Origin: Candidatus Nanosynbacter colneyensis
GTDB lineage: Bacteria; Patescibacteriota; Saccharimonadia; Saccharimonadales; Saccharimonadaceae
Length of the DNA: 7,330 bases
NCBI GenBank assembly: GCA_024330325.1
Contig: JANDWE010000113.1
Location: 1 to 7,330 of the forward strand
Direction: 5' to 3'
Below, one piece after another: positions 1 through 5,375 of this stretch (position 1 is its first letter; each line of letters begins with the position of its first letter). A program made the translations under genes and the position numbers. The notes below the pieces were generated by a model, which was not told the DNA's origin, ran no database searches, and worked only from the letters and a program-made list of their open reading frames with translations.

Positions 1-328
1 GAGAGAAAAGATTCTTTATTGTCTGTTTCAAGTCTTTATGTGACATAGATAAAACTTCCGCCGAAAATATAATAACAGCCACATCTTGGTCATTTTTCAT
101 ATTAGGCAGCTCCAGGCGAATAATTTCATAAACACGTCGACGTATACGATTCCGACGCACCGCTGATTTTAGGACTTTTTTACTAACAACAACCGCAAAC
201 CTACTGTGATTTCGATACGGGTTTTTCACATATTTTATCGTGGCTATGGACGAACGAACCGCTTGTCCATTTTTATAGACAAACTTAAGGCTGCCATGAC
301 CATGAAACCGATTACATTGTTGTAACAT
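1..328 (-). CDS. rnpA: RNase P protein component, 3' end cut by window edge
   Basis: This is the protein subunit of ribonuclease P, which binds the catalytic RNA and helps mature the 5' ends of tRNAs. The visible 109 residues begin MLQQCNRFHG and contain the family pattern: an N-terminal F-x-x-V-Y-K-N-G strand region (about residues 15-21), a SRFAVVVSKK strand (42-51), and the basic RNR signature VRRNRIRRR (57-65) that contacts the RNA. The usual family length is about 110-120 aa, so only a few C-terminal residues are missing beyond base 1. The gene lies downstream of rpmH in the same direction, as in most bacteria. No Shine-Dalgarno sequence precedes the ATG at 328-326. Instead, an extended -10 hexamer lies 8 nt upstream, suggesting a leaderless mRNA. 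The identification is firm; the start is the only ATG that gives the standard N-terminus. Confidence 0.93.
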   Translation of the reverse strand, partial: MLQQCNRFHGHGSLKFVYKNGQAVRSSIATIKYVKNPYRNHSRFAVVVSKKVLKSAVRRNRIRRRVYEIIRLELPNMKNDQDVAVIIFSAEVLSMSHKDLKQTIKNLFS

Positions 329-345
329 ATTTTACAATTATATCA
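329..345 (-). promoter_or_regulatory. candidate rnpA promoter, extended -10
   Basis: Read on the minus strand, 345-337 is TGATATAAT, a perfect TGN-TATAAT extended -10. No good -35 is visible at 17-18 nt; the best hexamer there is TCGATG. Transcription would start at about 331-328, which is at or within 1-3 nt of the rnpA ATG, so the message would be leaderless. The first base of the TG element is the last T of the preceding terminator tract. This is a motif-based prediction. Confidence 0.5.
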
Positions 346-371
346 AAAAATCCCGCCTTCATCGACGGGAT
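345..371 (-). terminator. Rho-independent terminator or attenuator after rpmH
   Basis: On the minus strand, ATCCCG (371-366) pairs with CGGGAT (355-350) around a 10-nt loop that can itself form one more G-C pair. The stem runs directly into a T tract (350-345). It sits 17 nt beyond the rpmH stop codon and ends about 17 nt before the rnpA start, so it would separate the abundant rpmH transcript from rnpA or act as an attenuator between them. The 6-bp stem is short, so termination may be partial. Confidence 0.65.
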
Positions 372-387
372 AATTTTTAGCTATCAA

Positions 388-525
388 TTAAATAGCAATT
401 TTAGCGCGGCCCTTTAGGCGGCGGCGCTTCAAAACCATCCTACCAGCCTTGGTAGAAACTCGTGCCCTAAAACCATGCGTCTTTGCGCGGTGTCGGGTGT
501 GTGGTTGAAATGTTCGCTTTGGCAT
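388..525 (-). CDS. rpmH: 50S ribosomal protein bL34
   Basis: This is a structural protein of the large ribosomal subunit. The 45-aa product begins [13 protein letters not shown] and carries the whole bL34 pattern: KRTFQP (3-8), THGFRAR (16-22), a TKAGR turn (25-29) and the very basic RRRLKGR tail (34-40). The length is normal (44-47 aa). It has one extra residue (Pro2) compared with the common MKRTFQP start. rnpA follows in the same direction after a terminator. dnaA is divergent on the other side, the usual arrangement at bacterial origins. There is no Shine-Dalgarno sequence: the bases before the ATG are TTTGTTGAT, and a consensus-like promoter ends about 10 nt before the ATG, so the mRNA is probably nearly leaderless. 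Identification is certain. Confidence 0.97.
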   Translation of the reverse strand: MPKRTFQPHTRHRAKTHGFRARVSTKAGRMVLKRRRLKGRAKIAI

Positions 526-535
526 ATCAACAAAT

Positions 536-564
536 AGTATATATTCTTTCAGTACTTTTTGCAA
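536..564 (-). promoter_or_regulatory. candidate rpmH promoter
   Basis: On the minus strand, TTGCAA (564-559) and TATACT (541-536) are separated by exactly 17 nt, a good sigma70-type match. The start of transcription would fall near 530-527, leaving only 2-5 nt before the rpmH ATG at 525. A DnaA box (577-585) lies just upstream of the -35, so DnaA binding could affect this promoter as well as that of dnaA. Confidence 0.65.
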
Positions 565-576
565 GTCGACAATGAC

Positions 577-693
577 TTTTCCACTATCGACGTATATTTT
601 TCCACAGTTTTAACAGATGAGAATTTTAATTGTGGAAAACTCCACCCCTGTTTTGGATGGTAACATTTCTACTACGTTTATACTTGTGGAAAA
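577..693. promoter_or_regulatory. upstream DnaA-box cluster (oriC part 1)
   Basis: Four sites match a TTTTCCACA form of the DnaA box (E. coli form TTATCCACA): TTTTCCACT at 577-585 (+), TTTTCCACA at 598-606 (+), TGTGGAAAA at 631-639 (-) and TGTGGAAAA at 685-693 (-). The first pair and the second pair face each other. A GTGGA-AAAC-TCCAC inverted repeat at 632-645 adds a weak fifth half-site. The last site overlaps the -35 region of dnaA, which suggests autoregulation. The cluster is consistent with one arm of a bipartite origin; function is inferred from the motifs and gene context. Confidence 0.8.
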
Positions 694-713
694 CTTCCCT
701 TATTTGCTATAGT
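684..713 (+). promoter_or_regulatory. candidate dnaA promoter, overlapped by a DnaA box
   Basis: TATAGT at 708-713 is preceded by TGC (705-707), giving an extended -10. TTGTGG at 684-689 lies 18 nt upstream as a weak -35. That -35 is embedded in the DnaA box at 685-693, so bound DnaA should compete with RNA polymerase, the classic negative autoregulation of dnaA. The expected start near 719-721 leaves a leader of about 28 nt that includes the GAGGGAG ribosome-binding site. Confidence 0.55.
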
Positions 714-748
714 AAAGATAGTTAACAGGATTTGAGGGAGTAATTTTC

Positions 749-2104
749 GTGGATAGTCATGCGGTTTGGCAGGGTGTTTTAGGTGAGATTGAAGTAACTG
801 TATCGTCTTCGTCATTTACTGCGTGGTTCAAAAATACCAAATTGGAAATAATCTCCGACAAAGAAGTTCTTATAATTGCGCCGAATATTTTTGCTAGAAC
901 TCAACTTGAAAAGCGATTTCATCCGCAAATATTAGAAGCCTTGGCTCATAACGGCATTAACGCCCCATCCATTTCTTATAACGTCGAATCCAGCAATAAA
1001 AAACCGCGCGTTAATCGTGAGGTTGATAAAAGTGGACAACAAGAAACAGCGAAGCCACTGATTTTACCATCGAGGAAATCTCATTCTAGTAATCTTAACC
1101 CCAGATATACCTTTGATAACTTCATCGTTGGCTCAAGTAACGATTTAGCCTATGCTGCCTGCCAAGCGGTCGCCGCACATCCAGGAGAAAAATATAATCC
1201 ACTCTATCTTTACGGAGGCTCTGGACTTGGTAAAACTCACTTAATGCAAGCTGTTGGTAACGAGATAGTTAAAAAACAATCTTCGGCGCGAGTGCTTTAT
1301 ATCACTACGGAAACGTTTGTTAACGAGTTTCTGGATTCTATTCGTTTCAAGAAAAAAGGTTTTTCCGATAAATATCGCAATGTCGATGTATTGATTGTCG
1401 ATGATATGCAATTTATCGCCGGGAAAGAAAAAACTCAGGACGAATTTTTCCATACGTTTAACGATCTTCATCAAAACAACAAACAAATCATTATTAGCTC
1501 GGATAAACCGCCAAAAAGTATCCCTACTCTAACCGATCGTTTGCGCAGTCGATTTGAATGGGGTATGGCGATTGATATTCAGATGCCCGATTATGAAACT
1601 CGTTGCGCTATCGTTAAAGCAAAAGCCGAACTCAGCAACACTGAGCTAGATTCCGATGTCGTAGAATATCTGGCGACCAACTTTAAGACAAACATTCGCG
1701 AACTGGAAGGCGCTTTGAATCGACTGCTTGCTTATGCGGAAATGCAGAATTTCACGCCTGATTTGGCGGCGGCTGAAGGAATTTTGGGAGATATTAAACG
1801 CAATAGACCACAACACATAACCGCCAAACAGATACTTGATAAGACGGCTCGTTATTATAATATTGACGTAAAAGATATGTGCTCATCCAGACGAGACAAA
1901 TTTATCGCAATGCCAAGACAAATTGCGATGTTTCTTCTGCGTAGTGAGCTGAAAATGAGTTTTCCGAAAATTGCCCAAGAGCTTGGACGAAAAGACCACA
2001 CGACCGCTATGCATTCAATTGAAAAAATTACTAAGGAAAGTCTTACCAACGTCAGTATTCGCGAGCAAATTAACGACATCAAGGATAAATTATATGTTCA
2101 TTAA
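749..2104 (+). CDS. dnaA: chromosomal replication initiator DnaA
   Basis: DnaA is the ATP-dependent initiator that binds DnaA boxes at oriC, melts the origin and helps load the helicase. The 451-aa protein has all four domains: domain I (about 1-80, with W7 and the FTAWFKN segment), a polar linker (about 81-115), the AAA+ domain (about 118-340) and the DNA-binding domain IV (about 355-451). Visible motifs are Walker A GGSGLGKTH (156-164), Walker B LIVDDMQF (215-222), the RLRSRFEWG arginine-finger region (264-272), sensor 2 NIRELEGAL (315-323) and the helix-turn-helix signature GRKDHTTAMHS (413-423). The signature reads GRKDHTT where E. coli has GGRDHTT. GTG is the start codon: GAGGGAG (734-740) lies 8 nt upstream, no ATG or GTG lies in frame between it and the upstream stop at 719-721, and the N-terminus aligns with the family. 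DnaA boxes flank the gene on both sides. Identification is certain. Confidence 0.98.
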   Translation: MDSHAVWQGVLGEIEVTVSSSSFTAWFKNTKLEIISDKEVLIIAPNIFARTQLEKRFHPQILEALAHNGINAPSISYNVESSNKKPRVNREVDKSGQQETAKPLILPSRKSHSSNLNPRYTFDNFIVGSSNDLAYAACQAVAAHPGEKYNPLYLYGGSGLGKTHLMQAVGNEIVKKQSSARVLYITTETFVNEFLDSIRFKKKGFSDKYRNVDVLIVDDMQFIAGKEKTQDEFFHTFNDLHQNNKQIIISSDKPPKSIPTLTDRLRSRFEWGMAIDIQMPDYETRCAIVKAKAELSNTELDSDVVEYLATNFKTNIRELEGALNRLLAYAEMQNFTPDLAAAEGILGDIKRNRPQHITAKQILDKTARYYNIDVKDMCSSRRDKFIAMPRQIAMFLLRSELKMSFPKIAQELGRKDHTTAMHSIEKITKESLTNVSIREQINDIKDKLYVH

Positions 2105-2153
2105 TTGTGGAAAAGCTGTGCAGATGTTGTGTTTTCGCGGTGACTTACCAACA

Positions 2154-2165
2154 CACAGATCTGTG
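2154..2165. repeat. 12-bp perfect palindrome inside the oriC region
   Basis: CACAGATCTGTG reads the same on both strands. Its right half is the TGTG of the DnaA box at 2162-2170, so the left half supplies an inverted partial box (CACA). It could let two DnaA molecules bind face to face, or it may be a chance extension of the box. Confidence 0.6.
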
Positions 2166-2309
2166 GAAAGAAAACGACGAGTCGGCAGGCAGTGGAATAA
2201 TACACAAATATCCACTATAAAGTCCACAAATAACACACAGAGTTTTCCACCTATTTTATTGCCACTTCACCCCTGTTTGAACACATTTTTTACCCAGTTT
2301 CCACAACGC

Positions 2310-2327
2310 CTATTACTATTAAGACTA
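2310..2327 (+). promoter_or_regulatory. DnaA-trio-like unwinding element
   Basis: After the DnaA box at 2297-2305 and a 4-nt spacer (ACGC), the top strand reads CTA TTA CTA TTA AGA CTA. On the bottom strand, read 3' to 5', these are GAT AAT GAT AAT TCT GAT. Four in a row, plus a fifth after one mismatch, fit the known trio consensus 3'-[G/A]A[T/A]-5', which DnaA uses to stretch single-stranded DNA in B. subtilis. The order box, short GC-containing spacer, trios, AT-rich DNA is the same as in that basal unwinding system. The element is predicted from sequence only. Confidence 0.65.
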
Positions 2328-2349
2328 ATTAAAAATTAAGGAAAGTATA

Positions 2350-3447
2350 ATGAAAGTATCAGTCACCCAAGAAAAACTTGCAAAAGCACTTAATCTAATC
2401 AAAGATATTGCATCAAGCCGCAATGAACTGCCGATATTGAACAATATTTTACTTCGTACTGATGGAGGAAGACTATTGATTGCTGGAACAAATTTGGAGA
2501 TTGCTTCTACTCAATACATTGGTGCGAAAATTGAAGATCATGGATCTATTACAATCCCTGCCCGATTGGTGTCAGAATTCATTACAAACTTGCCAAGCGG
2601 TCCGGTGGAACTTGAAACCAGAAACGAGCATTTGCATATAACTTCAGGAAAATTCTCGTCAGTTATCAATGGCGTGGTAGCTGACGAGTATCCTGAGCTG
2701 CCTACAATTGACGAAAAGACCGCTATGCAATATGAAATTGACGTTGAGGATCTTAAGAAAGCTATAATCCAAACGAAGTTGGCTGTCAGTTCTGATGTCA
2801 CGCGAGCAGTTCTTACGGGAGTTTATTGGCACAATTACGAAGGGTCGCTATATTTGGCTGCTACTGATGGCTACAGGTTGGCAGAAAAGCGTCTGATAAA
2901 GTCAGATAATGAAGTTTCAGCGATCATTCCTGCATCTACATTGGCGGAAGTCAGTAAGAGCGTCGGCGATGAGAAGAAAATTACGGTTCTTTTTGACGAT
3001 TCTCAAGTTTGTTTTAAGACGGGAGATATGGAAATTGTTAGCCGATTAATTGATGGAAAATTCCCTGATTATCGTCAATTAATTCCAGCGACCGCGGAAA
3101 CTGAGATTGTTATTAAGAAGTCTGATTTTAGTCGAGTTACGAAAATTGCGGCGTTATTCGCGCGTGAATCTGGTGGTGGAATTACAATTACCGCATCAGA
3201 GGAAAATTCCCTGCTTTCTATTCATTCGATTGCGTCTGAACTTGGCGAGAACACCTCAGAGGCAACAGCCAAAATATCCGCAGATGGTCAAGTTACTCTC
3301 AATTCGCGCTATCTAACTGAGGTTCTGAATATTATTGACGCGGATGAAATTGTATTCTCATTTAATGGTAAATTGTCGCCGTGTGTAATTCGCGAGCAAG
3401 TAAAAAATCCTGATTATACGCACATTATTATGCCGCTTAAGAGCTAA
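2350..3447 (+). CDS. dnaN: DNA polymerase III sliding clamp, beta subunit
   Basis: The product forms the ring-shaped homodimer that slides on DNA and tethers DNA polymerase III and other replication and repair enzymes. At 365 aa the length is typical. Three clamp domains can be placed at about 1-120, 128-245 and 248-365. Recognisable segments are the N-terminal PILNNILL (28-35), EYPELP (113-118), ATDGYRLA (171-178), GKFPDYRQLIP (236-246) and a C-terminal HIIMPLKS (358-365), corresponding to the IMPMR-type end that lines the partner-binding pocket. A clear ribosome-binding site, AAGGAAAG (2338-2345), lies just upstream of the ATG. The gene follows dnaA in the same direction with the putative origin between them. 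Its TAA stop shares bases with the stop codon of the converging gene on the other strand, and no terminator hairpin is visible after it. Identification is certain. Confidence 0.98.
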   Translation: MKVSVTQEKLAKALNLIKDIASSRNELPILNNILLRTDGGRLLIAGTNLEIASTQYIGAKIEDHGSITIPARLVSEFITNLPSGPVELETRNEHLHITSGKFSSVINGVVADEYPELPTIDEKTAMQYEIDVEDLKKAIIQTKLAVSSDVTRAVLTGVYWHNYEGSLYLAATDGYRLAEKRLIKSDNEVSAIIPASTLAEVSKSVGDEKKITVLFDDSQVCFKTGDMEIVSRLIDGKFPDYRQLIPATAETEIVIKKSDFSRVTKIAALFARESGGGITITASEENSLLSIHSIASELGENTSEATAKISADGQVTLNSRYLTEVLNIIDADEIVFSFNGKLSPCVIREQVKNPDYTHIIMPLKS

Positions 3448-4169
3448 ATATCTCTATAGGTATAGCACCAGTCAGGATTTGAGCCTCTACACTGAACTAC
3501 AGCTCCTGTAGACTTTTCTTTCTCTGTTGGCCAGATATGATTATTGACTTTGATGTCATAGTCTTCTTGATTTATTCCCTTTTCTTTTAATTTTGCGAAC
3601 GCATCATCAATTTGAGATCGATTGAAATAGTCGGTCACGGTTATGCAAATTCCTATTGTTTTATCTCCTTCAGATCTGTATCTATCACATGGAAATATAT
3701 AAAAATCTTTACTATGGATAGGTAATGATTTAATAGCAGGATTTTTATTTTCTAATTGGCGGGTTTCTTCCTTGCCTTTCTTGCCGGCTATTCCTTCTTT
3801 GATATCAGTGTATTTATCTTTTGCATATTCTTTTTTTGCCTCATCTGTAATAGGGTTTAGGGCGAATATGACATTTTTCTTTTCATTTTTATTGATGGCT
3901 ATTTCAGTCGTGTAGTCTTCAAATCCGTTAGCTGAGAAAGTAAATTTATGGTTGCCGTGCTTTACTTTAATATCTTTCCTTGATGAAATTTGCTGGTTTT
4001 TTACGTCACCATAAGACATCATCAAGTTGTCAGGTATGGAATATACATATATCGTGGCATCGAATTGCAGTAGATAAACTGCATATATAATCAGTGAGAT
4101 AGATAGAGCTACGAATGAGACGATAGCTATTTTTACTTTGCGATCTAATTGCGTAAAAATATTGAACAT
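3444..4169 (-). CDS. single-pass membrane protein with PEGA-like domain, function unknown
   Basis: I do not recognise a named family over the full 241 aa. Residues 1-12 are short and basic, followed by one strong transmembrane helix (about 13-34). A beta-rich region follows (about 38-106), with the layout of a PEGA-type surface domain: a YVYSIPDN strand and turn, a KVKHGNHKFTFSANGFEDY segment and an IAINKNEKKNVIFAL strand. A charged, lysine/glutamate-rich stretch (107-145) leads to a C-terminal domain with four cysteines (161, 174, 227, 235) that could form two disulfides outside the membrane. The predicted topology is cytoplasmic N-terminus and extracytoplasmic C-terminus. The ATG is 2 nt beyond the stop of the wall-hydrolase gene upstream; only a distant GAGG (4186-4183) precedes it, so translational coupling is likely. 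As the last gene of the operon it may anchor or accompany the hydrolases. The PEGA call is tentative. Confidence 0.8.
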   Translation of the reverse strand: MFNIFTQLDRKVKIAIVSFVALSISLIIYAVYLLQFDATIYVYSIPDNLMMSYGDVKNQQISSRKDIKVKHGNHKFTFSANGFEDYTTEIAINKNEKKNVIFALNPITDEAKKEYAKDKYTDIKEGIAGKKGKEETRQLENKNPAIKSLPIHSKDFYIFPCDRYRSEGDKTIGICITVTDYFNRSQIDDAFAKLKEKGINQEDYDIKVNNHIWPTEKEKSTGAVVQCRGSNPDWCYTYRDI

Positions 4170-4171
4170 AA

Positions 4172-5374
4172 TTATTTATTTAACCTCGCTACTACATTAT
4201 CTGAGAACCCTAGCTGTGTCTGTACACGACCAATATTGGCATACCTAGGCGGATGATCCCCAAGCGATGCTTCTGCTGCAACATTTCCGTTACCTTGGTC
4301 GCCTATATACAACATAGTGTGCCCGTTATTTACTAATATATCGCCAGGTTGAAGATCGCTAGGTGATTTAGTATTTATGATGGTATATTTTGGTGAATTC
4401 ATCACATAATTTCTCTGAATACTTGTTCCTGCTGACGGATAGTCTGGGTCGGCTCCACTGGCACGCATAACAGTAGATACATACTTTCCACAGTCATTCA
4501 TATCGCCACCGGCTTCAGGGTTATATTTAGCACGAGCATCTATGTATGCCTGTGATGCTGTGCCTGGATTATCTTTATTTATCAGTCCTTTTGCTGTTTC
4601 TACTATACTTCCGGCATGTACGCCGCCAGTATTGTTTGCGCAACTTGATGCACTTACAACACTACTTCCGTTGCTACCTTCTCCGGTGGATGCTGGATCT
4701 CTGTAGTTTGGATGACCTGACTTTGTAAAATCGCTATTGAATAATTCGTAAATGTTTTTAAGATAGTTTTGAGTTTCTGTTGGAGCATCAGTCAGAGGAC
4801 TAGAATCGGAGGTGTGACTTTGGACATTACCGCCACCCCAGTTATATTCTCCTGCCGCATATAGAATAGTCTTAGACTGTCTTTTCCATGGACTACCAAT
4901 ATCCCCCAAGGGAGTCTTTTTGTCTGTACCCATAGATTTGATTAGATGTGCAGCTCCAAAAACTGCGTCGTAAGGGTTTGTTACTTCAGCTTTGCCATCG
5001 CCGTTACCATCTTGAGCATGGCCAGCCCATGTTCCCGGCATAAATTGCATAGGACCACTAGCACCAACCTGTGAGGATGCCCATTGAGAGTTTAATGGTT
5101 TCCAGGTGTTTCCCTGCTCTGTTAGATATAGTGCTGCTAAGAAATTAGGATTAACATCGAATTTTTCTGCAGCTGCTGAGAAGATTTTTCCCCAGTCTGA
5201 TGGAATATTTTTAGATAAATCGGCTGACACGGAACCTGCAGCTTCGGTGCAAGCAGAGCTTTTTGGATCATACAGTCGTATATTCTGAGCAGGATAATCT
5301 GCCTCTGTTAGTGCTAAGGTTGATTGTGGCAATAGTAAGATTGTGACTAGGGAAAATATAATAATTTTTTTCAT
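4172..5374 (-). CDS. secreted two-domain peptidoglycan hydrolase: lytic transglycosylase + NlpC/P60-CHAP-like peptidase
   Basis: The predicted 400-aa exported protein would cut both the glycan strands and the peptides of peptidoglycan. A signal peptide spans 1-21 (MKKIII, hydrophobic core, cut after STLA). Residues 58-215 form an MltB/SLT-like transglycosylase: candidate catalytic Glu86 in LYLTEQG, GASGPMQFMPGTW (104-116), a calcium-loop-like DGNGDGKAE (122-130) followed by NPYDA, and YAAGEYNWGGG (172-182). A Gly/Ser/Asn-rich linker (about 228-252) leads to a cysteine-peptidase domain with candidate Cys295 in NDCGKYVS and His352 in GDILVNNGHTMLYIG. The ATG at 5374 is chosen because AGGAAGG (5390-5384) lies 9 nt upstream and it starts the signal peptide exactly; an in-frame start 18 codons earlier would overlap the previous gene. 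Only 1 nt separates it from that gene's stop. The two-domain plan resembles conjugation hydrolases such as CwlT/Orf14 of ICEBs1 and Tn916; a T4SS link is inferred. Confidence 0.88.
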   Translation of the reverse strand: MKKIIIFSLVTILLLPQSTLALTEADYPAQNIRLYDPKSSACTEAAGSVSADLSKNIPSDWGKIFSAAAEKFDVNPNFLAALYLTEQGNTWKPLNSQWASSQVGASGPMQFMPGTWAGHAQDGNGDGKAEVTNPYDAVFGAAHLIKSMGTDKKTPLGDIGSPWKRQSKTILYAAGEYNWGGGNVQSHTSDSSPLTDAPTETQNYLKNIYELFNSDFTKSGHPNYRDPASTGEGSNGSSVVSASSCANNTGGVHAGSIVETAKGLINKDNPGTASQAYIDARAKYNPEAGGDMNDCGKYVSTVMRASGADPDYPSAGTSIQRNYVMNSPKYTIINTKSPSDLQPGDILVNNGHTMLYIGDQGNGNVAAEASLGDHPPRYANIGRVQTQLGFSDNVVARLNK

Positions 5375-5375
5375 C

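Larger units (their letters stand above)
2105..2349. other. dnaA-dnaN intergenic region, candidate oriC core
   Basis: This is 245 bp with no credible gene. It contains strong DnaA boxes at 2106-2114 (TGTGGAAAA, -), 2162-2170 (TGTGGAAAG, -), 2243-2251 (TTTTCCACC, +) and 2297-2305 (GTTTCCACA, +), with weaker matches at 2208-2216 (ATATCCACT, +) and 2220-2228 (AAGTCCACA, +). The first half is mixed in composition; the last 40 bp (about 2311-2350) is strongly AT-rich, as expected for a DNA unwinding element. A DnaA-trio-like run follows the last box. Box density, the AT-rich end and the dnaA/dnaN flanks together support this as the origin. Confidence 0.82.

Noticed and set aside
632..645. Hairpin GTGGA-AAAC-TCCAC as a possible terminator
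   Set aside because: No T tract follows on either strand, and the arms belong to a DnaA box and a weak half-box, so it is better explained as an initiator-binding site.
1971..2339. Open frame of 122 codons on the + strand running from the end of dnaA through the dnaA-dnaN spacer
   Set aside because: It overlaps the conserved DnaA helix-turn-helix in another frame, and its second half is made of DnaA boxes. No ribosome-binding site or protein-like composition is seen.
2346..2351. TATAAT as a -10 for dnaN
   Set aside because: It overlaps the dnaN start codon, so transcription from it would begin inside the gene. The SD upstream shows that the message starts earlier.
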